Assembly (NCBI GenBank): GCA_946480605.1
Contig: CAMLKW010000274.1
Span: 1 to 5,253, forward strand
DNA length: 5,253 nt
From: an uncultured Roseateles sp.
GTDB lineage: Bacteria; Pseudomonadota; Gammaproteobacteria; Burkholderiales; Burkholderiaceae
Reading direction: 5' to 3'
In this document: positions 1 through 5,253 of the stretch, piece after piece
How the letters are laid out: each line of letters begins with the position of its first letter
How positions within the stretch are numbered: the stretch's first letter is position 1
Program-made: the position numbers and the translations under genes
Notes under the pieces: model-generated
Told to the model about the DNA's origin: nothing
Database searches by the model: none
Seen by the model: the letters and a program-made list of their open reading frames with translations, nothing else

Positions 1-1035
1 CGAGACCACCTCGGACACGACCTCGCCGCCGCGTCGCGCCACCGCGGTGGCGGAGCTGACCAGCTGGTTGGCCGTGGTGGCGGAGTCGGCGGTGTTGCGC
101 ACCGTGCTGGTCAGCTCCTCCATGCTGGAGGCGGTTTGTTGCAGGTTGCTGGCCGTCTGCTCGGTGCGGCTGGACAAGTCGGTATTGCCGGTCGCGATCT
201 CCGAGGAGGCGGTGGCGATGCTGTCGGTGGCGCTGCGCACGTTGCTGACCATGCGGGCCAGCGACGCGTTCATCTGCCCGAGCGCGTTCAGCAACTCGCC
301 GAACTCGTCGTTGCGGTCGGCGCTCATGCTCCGGGTTAGGTCGCCGTCGGCGATGGCCTTGGCGAAATCGACCGCTGACTGCAGCGGCTGGCGGATGGCG
401 CGTACCAGGGCGGACGCCACGAACATGCCCAGGCCTATCACCACCAGGGCGCCCAGCGAGCTCCACAGGATCAACCCCTTCTGGGCGTCGGCGGCGCTGG
501 CCTGGGCCCGTTCGTTCTTGTCCTTCTGCAGTTTGACGAACTCGTCGATGGCGCCCAGGTAGGCCGCCACCGAGGGCACGTATTCCTTCTGGATCACCTC
601 ACGGGCGCCGGCCTGGTCGCCGGCCGCGCCAAGCTCCCGCGCCTTCTTGCTGGCGGCCAGCAGCACGCCGCCGTTGGCCATGATCTTCTTCAGCTGGGCC
701 TGGTCGGTGTCCGTCTTGGCGAGTTCCGTGATCTGCTCGCGCAGCTTGACCACCCGCGCCGTGTCGTTGGCCAGGTTGTCCTTGAACAGCTCGCCGACGC
801 TGGGGTCGCTGCTGACCGCCGCCGCCATGCTGCGCGTCACGGCCGTCTCGGTCATGCCCTTCCAGACGGCCGACTTCTCGATCAGGTCATGGCTCGCGTC
901 GACCGCTGCCATGGCCTCGGAGTAGACGCTGTTGCCGCGCTTGAGCGTGATGCCGGCGATGAGCAGCATGGCCGTCATCAGCAGCAGGATGGCGCCCCAG
1001 AGCTTGCTTGATACGCGCAGGTTGTTCAGGTTCAT
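1..1035 (-). CDS. Methyl-accepting chemotaxis protein, N-terminal part (gene continues past left edge)
   Basis: Inner-membrane chemoreceptor that would sense a ligand on its periplasmic side and control the CheA/CheW kinase complex. Translation from the ATG at 1035 gives 345 residues with no stop before the window edge. Order of parts: short basic N-terminus; membrane segment 1 (about residues 12-31); periplasmic region of about 155 mostly helical residues (32-187), consistent with a four-helix-bundle sensor; membrane segment 2 (188-211); HAMP (about 212-264, with P217 and the DEFGELL element at 243-249); then the first cytoplasmic methylation helix. That helix reads NTDLSSRTEQTASNLQQT from residue 284. 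By alignment with E. coli Tsr, the candidate methylation sites are Q293, Q300 and E307, spaced by seven. The conserved hairpin tip, second methylation helix and any CheR-docking tail lie outside the window. Family is secure; the ligand cannot be told. It diverges from the peptide transporter gene. Confidence 0.95.
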   Translation of the reverse strand, partial: MNLNNLRVSSKLWGAILLLMTAMLLIAGITLKRGNSVYSEAMAAVDASHDLIEKSAVWKGMTETAVTRSMAAAVSSDPSVGELFKDNLANDTARVVKLREQITELAKTDTDQAQLKKIMANGGVLLAASKKARELGAAGDQAGAREVIQKEYVPSVAAYLGAIDEFVKLQKDKNERAQASAADAQKGLILWSSLGALVVIGLGMFVASALVRAIRQPLQSAVDFAKAIADGDLTRSMSADRNDEFGELLNALGQMNASLARMVSNVRSATDSIATASSEIATGNTDLSSRTEQTASNLQQTASSMEELTSTVRNTADSATTANQLVSSATAVARRGGEVVSEVVS

Positions 1036-1040
1036 TTGTC

Positions 1041-1048
1041 TCTTCTCC
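1041..1048 (-). promoter_or_regulatory. Ribosome binding site of the chemoreceptor gene
   Basis: On the minus strand this reads GGAGAAGA, a good Shine-Dalgarno sequence ending five bases before the ATG at 1035. It supports that start, which also places the first membrane segment at the normal distance from the N-terminus. Confidence 0.75.
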
Positions 1049-1103
1049 GTCAGCCGGCATCGGACAACACGCCCGTGACTGACTCAGCAGCATTGACGCA
1101 AAC

Positions 1104-1132
1104 GCGAAGCCGGCGTCTCGCGCGCGCTTCGC
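1104..1132. repeat. Inverted repeat, 7-bp arms
   Basis: GCGAAGC at 1104-1110 is matched by GCTTCGC at 1126-1132, with a 15-base spacer. It lies 69 bases upstream of the chemoreceptor ATG. It could be an operator or a leader hairpin, or chance in GC-rich DNA. Confidence 0.3.
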
Positions 1133-1149
1133 ATCACCCTGTTCTCACG

Positions 1150-1174
1150 GCCACCGAGGGCCTGGCCCCGTGGC
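1150..1174. repeat. Imperfect inverted repeat / stem-loop in the divergent region
   Basis: The arms are GCCA-CG-GGGCC (1150-1162, with single-base bulges at C1154 and A1157) and GGCCC-CG-TGGC (1164-1174). They are centred on T1163. As RNA it would fold into a stem of about ten pairs with a three-base loop. No T-tract follows on either strand, so it does not look like a standard terminator. A protein-binding palindrome or a leader structure of the transporter mRNA are the alternatives. Confidence 0.35.
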
Positions 1175-1293
1175 ACTGCGCGAGGCAGCACAGCGACTGT
1201 CGCATGCTCTGTCCGCGCCCGGCGGCGGCCCGTTGCCGGCGCACGCCACCTTTTTGCGCAGCATTTCGCGCTTGGCAGGCCTGCGCCCGGCGG

Positions 1294-1336
1294 CGAGCGG
1301 TGAGATACGCTTCGCCCCTGCCACCCACGCCGCTCG
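1294..1336 (+). repeat. Inverted repeat just upstream of the transporter start
   Basis: CGAGCGG at 1294-1300 pairs with CCGCTCG at 1330-1336. In RNA the stem extends inward by one U-G and one G-C pair, giving nine pairs around a loop of about 25 bases. It ends 49 bases before the transporter ATG. It could be part of a structured 5' leader; the long loop makes it weak evidence. Confidence 0.25.
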
Positions 1337-1385
1337 GCCACAAGCCGGCGGCGTCATCACATCCAGAGCCCAATCCCCAGGCCCC

Positions 1386-2945
1386 ATGACGACCACTGCC
1401 CTCCCCGACGCGGCCCCCACGGCCGCGCGCCCCGCGGCCAAGATGCCGCCGCAGATCCCCTACATCATCGGCAACGAAGGATGCGAGCGCTTCAGCTTCT
1501 ACGGCATGCGCAACATCCTGACGGTCTTCATGATGACCAGCCTGCTGCTGGCCATTCCCGAGGAGCACCGCCGCGCCGAGGCCAAGGAGGTGTTCCACAC
1601 CTTCGTCATCGGCGTGTACTTCTTCCCGCTGCTGGGCGGCTGGCTGGCCGACCGCTTCTTCGGCAAGTACCCGACCATCTTCTGGCTGAGCCTCGTCTAC
1701 TGTGCGGGCCACGCCTGCCTGGCCGTCTTCGAGGACAACATCAAGGGCTTCTACTTCGGCCTGTTCCTGATCTCGCTGGGCTCGGGCGGCATCAAGCCGC
1801 TGGTGACCAGCTTCGTCGGCGACCAGTTCGACAAGAGCAACCGCTCGCTGGCGCAGAAGGTCTACGACGCCTTCTACTGGATCATCAACTTCGGCAGCTT
1901 CTTCGCGTCGCTGCTGATGCCGGTCATCCTGAAGAACTACGGCGCCAGCGTGGCCTTCGGCCTGCCCGGCATCCTGATGGGCCTGGCCACGCTGATTCTG
2001 TGGAGCGGCCGCAAGAAGTACGTGCACCAGCCGCCGCGCGGCGCCAACCCGCACAGCTTCATGTGGGTGGTGTGGACGGCGCTGAAGGCCGGCGGCTTGG
2101 GGCTGGCGATCGCGGCCCTGGGCCTGCTGCTGGCAGCCGTCAGCCTGAGCCAGATGGGCAGCCTGGGCTTCGTGGCTTCCGTGTGCCTGGCGCTGGTGCT
2201 GGTGATGGGCTTCGGCGGCGTGGGCGCCTCGCTGCAACTGGACCGCGCGCGCGGCCATCACCCGGACGAGGCCGTGGACGGCGTGCGCGCGGTGCTGCGC
2301 GTGCTGGTGCTGTTCGCGCTGGTCACGCCGTTCTGGTCGCTGTTCGACCAGAAGGCCTCCACCTGGGTGCTGCAGGCCGACCAGATGGCCAAGCCCGAGT
2401 GGTTCCAGTCGTCCATGATGCAGGCGCTGAACCCGCTGCTGGTGATGATCCTCATCCCCTTCAACAACCTGGTGCTCTATCCGCTGCTGGAGCGCTCGGG
2501 CCTGCGCGTGACGCCGCTGCGCCGCATGGGCGCGGGCATCGCGCTGGCGGGCTTCGCGTGGATTGCGGCGGGCATGCTGCAGCTGTGGCTGGACGCGGGC
2601 GACCCGGTCAGCATCGTCTGGCAGGTGCTGCCCTATGCGCTGCTGACGCTGGGCGAGGTGCTGGTGTCGGCCACCGGCCTGGAGTTCGCCTACAGCCAGG
2701 CGCCGCAGTCCATGAAGGGCACCATCATGGCCTTCTGGAGCCTGTCGGTGACGGTGGGCAACCTCTGGGTGCTGCTGTCCAACGTCAGCATCAAGAGCCC
2801 CGGTGCGCTGGCGGCCATCAAGTCCAGCGGGGTCAGCGAGACGGCCTGCCTGATGTTCTTCTTCGCCGGCTTCGCGCTGCTGGCGGCGCTGCTGTTCGCG
2901 CTGGTTGCGCGGCGCTATCCGATGCTGAACAACTACCGCGACTGA
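1386..2945 (+). CDS. Proton-dependent oligopeptide transporter (POT/PTR2 family, MFS)
   Basis: Inner-membrane symporter that takes up di- and tripeptides with protons. The 519-residue length is usual for bacterial POTs. Visible markers: the proton-coupling motif E31-x-x-E34-R35 (NEGCERFSFYG); MFS motif A as GGWLADRFFGK (84-94); GSGGIKP (132-138), with the conserved helix-4 lysine K137; FYWIINFGSF (163-172), one residue off the PTR2 signature; FWSLFDQK (316-323); LNPLLVMILIPFNN (from 348); and GEVLVSATGLEFAY from 423, with the helix-10 acidic residue E424. Two extra hydrophobic stretches (about 215-275) match the HA/HB helices of bacterial POTs, giving about 14 membrane segments. The middle and C-terminal motifs (FDQ-x-AS-x-W-x-LQA, LYPLLERSG) read closer to the PepT1-like branch than to E. 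coli DtpA. Start: ATG at 1386 leaves a normal short N-terminal tail; an in-frame ATG at 1443 is the alternative, and extending to 1170 adds low-complexity sequence. Neither ATG has a strong Shine-Dalgarno. Exact substrate range is not readable. Confidence 0.95.
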   Translation: MTTTALPDAAPTAARPAAKMPPQIPYIIGNEGCERFSFYGMRNILTVFMMTSLLLAIPEEHRRAEAKEVFHTFVIGVYFFPLLGGWLADRFFGKYPTIFWLSLVYCAGHACLAVFEDNIKGFYFGLFLISLGSGGIKPLVTSFVGDQFDKSNRSLAQKVYDAFYWIINFGSFFASLLMPVILKNYGASVAFGLPGILMGLATLILWSGRKKYVHQPPRGANPHSFMWVVWTALKAGGLGLAIAALGLLLAAVSLSQMGSLGFVASVCLALVLVMGFGGVGASLQLDRARGHHPDEAVDGVRAVLRVLVLFALVTPFWSLFDQKASTWVLQADQMAKPEWFQSSMMQALNPLLVMILIPFNNLVLYPLLERSGLRVTPLRRMGAGIALAGFAWIAAGMLQLWLDAGDPVSIVWQVLPYALLTLGEVLVSATGLEFAYSQAPQSMKGTIMAFWSLSVTVGNLWVLLSNVSIKSPGALAAIKSSGVSETACLMFFFAGFALLAALLFALVARRYPMLNNYRD

Positions 2946-2962
2946 CGACGCGGGGTCGTCAG
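2942..2962. terminator. Candidate bidirectional terminator hairpin between convergent genes
   Basis: CTGACGAC (2942-2949) and GTCGTCAG (2955-2962) form a perfect 8-bp stem around the loop GCGGG. The left arm contains the transporter's TGA (2943-2945) and the right arm contains the receptor's TGA (complement at 2959-2961), so the same hairpin forms at the end of both mRNAs. No T-run follows on either strand, so intrinsic termination is uncertain. It may instead protect 3' ends or act with Rho. Confidence 0.5.
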
Positions 2963-5253
2963 ACCTTCATCTCCAGGCGCAGGCTCCACACGGTGTAGGT
3001 GCGCCCCCAGTTCTGCGTGGCGACCGTCTTCTCGGGCGCCACCGTGTAGCTGTCGTTGAGGTAGTCCTGCGGCGCCAGGTTGGTGGCCGACAGGCGCAGC
3101 GCGGTGTTGGTGTCGAAATTCCAGCTCGCGTAGCCGTCCAGCACCTGCTTCTTGGACGAACGCGTGGCCGCCTCGCGGGTGGACTGCAGCGTGGTCACCG
3201 GCGTGTAGTTCAGGCTGGCGCCCAGGCCCAGCGGCAGGCTCTTGAGCCGGTAATCGCCGCCCAGGTTGGCCGTGAAGCGGGGCTGCTGGGCCAGGCGGTT
3301 GTGCGGGCCGGGAATGCCGTCCACCGTGGACTTGTAGAGGCTGAGGTTGCTGCGCACGTTGATGGGCAGCGCGCCGTCCAGGAACTGGTCCAGCCTGAAC
3401 TTGGCCTCCAGCTCCAGACCGCGGCTCAGCGCCGTGCCGATGTTGCGCGGCCGCGAAACCCAGCGCGGCGCGTCCGACCAGCCGACGTCCGGCTCCAGCT
3501 CGGTGAAGCGCCGCACGAGGTTGCTGATGCGGCGCACGAACAGGTTGGCACTCAACACGCCGCCCTTGCTGAGGTATTGCTCGTAGGCCAGGTCCAGGCC
3601 CGTGGCCAGCTCGGGCTGCAGGTTGGGGTTGCCGGCGTAGTCCGAGTAGATGAACTCATTCGTCGCCTGGCAGCGCTGGCCGGTCGGGCAGGGATAGAGC
3701 GAGTTCACATAGGGCCGGGCGATCACATCGTTCAGCTCGGGCGAGCGGTAGCTGCGCGTGAGACTCAGGCGGATCTGGTCGCGGCTCTTCTTCGGGTCGT
3801 CGCTGAACTTGTAGAGCGCATGGAACAGCGGCGTCAGCACGCGCGAGGTGTTGCTGACGACGTAGTTCTTGGCCGTGCTCTCGGTCGTGATGGCTTCCCA
3901 GCGCAGGCCGGCGTAGAAGGACCACTGCTTGCCGACGTTCCAGTCGTCCTGCGCGTAGACGGCGATGCGGCGGCTGCCGGCGTCGAGCTGGTCGCCGAAG
4001 TCCAGCAGGTAGTCGCAGGAGACGCCGTCCTCCACGCAACTGCTCTGCTGCCGCATGCGCCGGCCCTCGGCCTCGAAGCCGGTCACAAGGCTGTGCTCGT
4101 CCATCAACGGCTGCGAGAACTTGCTGCGCAGGCTCCAGTTGCCGTTGCGGGTGTCACCGCCATGCTGGCGCGAACGCATACGCTGCGCGCCGATGAACTC
4201 CAGGTTCTCGGTGCTGTACTCGCTGCGGAAGCGGCCCAGCATCGCGCTGGATTCCAGCTTGCCTTCCTTGCCGATGCCGGTATGCCACTGGCCACTCAGG
4301 CCGCCACCGGCATAGCTGTTCCGAGAGCTGAACTCGGAGCGGTCGAAACGCGCCAGCGGGTCGCCCGGCAGCGGCGCCGGCGTGACGCTGCGCTCGAAGC
4401 CGCCCTCGCCACTGCCACGGCCAGCGCTCAGGAAAGGCGCGACCGCCAGCAGCTCGCGGTTGGACGGCTTCCATTGCAGCCGGCCGTTCAGGTTCAGCGA
4501 GCGGTTGCTGTTCTCGTTGCCGTTGTGGCTCTCGATGACACTGTCCCGGCCGTTGCGCAGGTCACGGATCTCGCTGCGGCCGCGGCCCTCATTGCTGAAG
4601 TCAGACTGCTGGGCGTTGACCGTGATGTTGTAGGTCGTCTGGCCCTTGTCGTCGAGCTTGTCGTTGCGGCTCCAGTTGAAGCTGGGCCGCAGGTTGCCGT
4701 TCTCGGTGGACAGGCCCAGGCGCAGCTCGTTGACGAGCCGGGGCGGCGCTTGGCGCAGCACGATGTTGATGGTGCCGGCAATGGCTCGCGCGCCGAACTC
4801 GGCGGTCGGCGCGCGCATCACCTCGATGCGCTCGACCTGCTCGGGCGGCAGCGTCTCCAGCGACATCCCAGGCGGCATGCGGTCGCCGTTGACGAGGATC
4901 TGCGTGTAGCCGCCGGCCAGGCCGCGCATGCGGATGTCGCCGCCGCGGCCGGCCACGCCGCCGGTGGTCACGCCGGGCAGGCGCTTCATCAGCTCGCTGA
5001 CCGAGCTGTCGCCGTAGCGCAGCAGTTCCTCGCGGCCGATGACCATCTTGGCCGCCGTGGACGCGCGCCGCGCCTCGTCGTCGCTGGACGTGCCGGACAC
5101 GTCCACGCGGTCGAGCTTCTGGGTCTTGGCGCCGGCCTTCTCGTCCGACCTGGCCGGCGGCTTCTCGTCGGCCTTCTTGGCGGGCGGCTGCTGATCCTGG
5201 GCCAGCGCCGGCGCGACGATCGCCGCAGAGGCAAGGCAGATGGCGGTCAGGGC
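2959..5253 (-). CDS. TonB-dependent outer-membrane receptor (first codons beyond right edge)
   Basis: Outer-membrane gated beta-barrel that imports a scarce ligand, usually an iron siderophore, using TonB-ExbBD energy. The frame is open to the window edge, giving 764 residues (numbered from the edge). Residues 1-18 are the hydrophobic end of a signal peptide closing with APALA, so cleavage is likely before Q19. A Lys/Glu/Pro-rich linker follows (19-46), then the TonB-box-like LDRVDVSG (47-54). The plug is at about 69-168 (GREELL, LMKRLPGV, RMRGL, VERIEVMRAP at 140-149, GTINIVLR). The barrel follows, with YAQDDW (433-438), RSYRSPEL (500-507) and NPNLQPE (542-548). Cysteine pairs 406/413 and 522/528 probably form loop disulfides. 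The protein ends LEMKV, without the usual terminal aromatic. No FecA-type signalling domain precedes the plug. A GTG at 5106 would give 715 residues but loses the signal peptide, so it is rejected. It reads as a FepA/CirA-like receptor of unknown ligand. Confidence 0.93.
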   Translation of the reverse strand, partial: ALTAICLASAAIVAPALAQDQQPPAKKADEKPPARSDEKAGAKTQKLDRVDVSGTSSDDEARRASTAAKMVIGREELLRYGDSSVSELMKRLPGVTTGGVAGRGGDIRMRGLAGGYTQILVNGDRMPPGMSLETLPPEQVERIEVMRAPTAEFGARAIAGTINIVLRQAPPRLVNELRLGLSTENGNLRPSFNWSRNDKLDDKGQTTYNITVNAQQSDFSNEGRGRSEIRDLRNGRDSVIESHNGNENSNRSLNLNGRLQWKPSNRELLAVAPFLSAGRGSGEGGFERSVTPAPLPGDPLARFDRSEFSSRNSYAGGGLSGQWHTGIGKEGKLESSAMLGRFRSEYSTENLEFIGAQRMRSRQHGGDTRNGNWSLRSKFSQPLMDEHSLVTGFEAEGRRMRQQSSCVEDGVSCDYLLDFGDQLDAGSRRIAVYAQDDWNVGKQWSFYAGLRWEAITTESTAKNYVVSNTSRVLTPLFHALYKFSDDPKKSRDQIRLSLTRSYRSPELNDVIARPYVNSLYPCPTGQRCQATNEFIYSDYAGNPNLQPELATGLDLAYEQYLSKGGVLSANLFVRRISNLVRRFTELEPDVGWSDAPRWVSRPRNIGTALSRGLELEAKFRLDQFLDGALPINVRSNLSLYKSTVDGIPGPHNRLAQQPRFTANLGGDYRLKSLPLGLGASLNYTPVTTLQSTREAATRSSKKQVLDGYASWNFDTNTALRLSATNLAPQDYLNDSYTVAPEKTVATQNWGRTYTVWSLRLEMKV
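5137..5187 (-). repeat. Imperfect tandem repeat encoding the charged linker of the receptor
   Basis: The receptor's linker after the signal peptide contains PPAKKADEK (residues 23-31) followed directly by PPARSDEK (32-39), two near-copies of one proline/lysine/acid unit. It lies between the signal peptide and the TonB-box-like segment, so it probably acts as a flexible periplasmic tether. Confidence 0.45.

Larger units (their letters stand above)
1036..1385. other. Divergent intergenic region between chemoreceptor and peptide transporter
   Basis: These 350 bases lie between two divergent genes and should carry both promoters. I found no convincing sigma-70 pair in either direction. TTGACG at 1093-1098 on the plus strand is a fair -35 box but has no matching -10 at 16-18 bases. 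No FliA-type (TAAA-N15-GCCGATAA) promoter is evident upstream of the chemoreceptor. The region does hold inverted repeats (1104-1132, 1150-1174, 1193-1203, 1294-1336) and a 13-base direct repeat (GCGCCCGGCGGCG at 1215-1227 and 1283-1295). Open frames cross it in several registers, including one in frame with the transporter from 1170. Their translations are rich in Ala, Arg and Pro with no recognisable domain, as expected from non-coding GC-rich DNA. Confidence 0.6.

Noticed and set aside
1057..1064. TCCGATGC on the minus strand as a FliA (sigma-28) -10 element for the chemoreceptor
   Set aside because: It matches only CCGAT of the consensus, has no TAAA element 15 bases upstream, and would start transcription at or within the ribosome binding site.
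1193..1203. GCGAC-T-GTCGC odd palindrome as an operator
   Set aside because: Five-base arms are too short to stand alone in GC-rich DNA. It is noted only as part of the intergenic region.
1272..1309. TTGGCA with a downstream GAGATA-like box as a sigma-70 or sigma-54 promoter
   Set aside because: The spacing is too long for sigma-70 and no GC doublet lies at the right distance for sigma-54.
1170..1385. A 72-residue N-terminal extension of the transporter from the upstream in-frame start at 1170
   Set aside because: POT proteins normally have a short tail before the ExxER motif. The extension has no domain, no Shine-Dalgarno and non-coding-like composition.
1134..2261. A 375-codon open frame on the minus strand, opposite the transporter
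   Set aside because: It is the antisense shadow of the transporter and upstream region. Its translation is low-complexity His/Gln/Ala/Arg sequence with no domain, while the plus-strand frame has clear POT motifs.
1481..2998. A 505-codon plus-strand open frame overlapping the transporter in another register
   Set aside because: The translation is Arg/Gly/Ala/Pro-rich with no family motif, as expected for a shifted frame in GC-rich DNA. The POT frame explains the region fully.

Overview
The window is high-GC bacterial DNA that most resembles a betaproteobacterium of the order Burkholderiales. This rests on GC-rich third codon positions and on the wording of the chemoreceptor's first methylation helix, which is typical of that group. 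It is pattern recognition, not a database result. Two genes run off the ends of the window and one is complete.

Layout, left to right. (1) Positions 1-1035, minus strand: the N-terminal 345 residues of a membrane chemoreceptor (methyl-accepting chemotaxis protein). It has two membrane segments, a periplasmic sensor region, HAMP and the start of the signalling helix. The gene continues past the left edge. (2) Positions 1036-1385: a 350-base divergent intergenic region with a clear ribosome binding site for the chemoreceptor, several inverted repeats and no convincing sigma-70 promoter. (3) Positions 1386-2945, plus strand: a complete 519-residue proton-coupled oligopeptide transporter of the POT/PTR2 family with the ExxER proton-coupling motif. 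(4) Positions 2959-5253, minus strand: a TonB-dependent outer-membrane receptor lacking only the first part of its signal peptide, which lies beyond the right edge. It is convergent with the transporter. The stop codons are 13 bases apart, and an 8-bp perfect inverted repeat contains both of them.

Working together: the receptor would bring a substrate across the outer membrane, the POT would move small peptides across the inner membrane, and the chemoreceptor would steer motility. A shared peptide theme is possible, but the genes lie in divergent and convergent orientations, so no operon supports it. I see no mobile element, CRISPR array, RNA gene or obviously new system. The most unusual points are the shared stop-codon hairpin and the transporter start, which has no good Shine-Dalgarno but has an ATGA overlap with a small upstream open frame.
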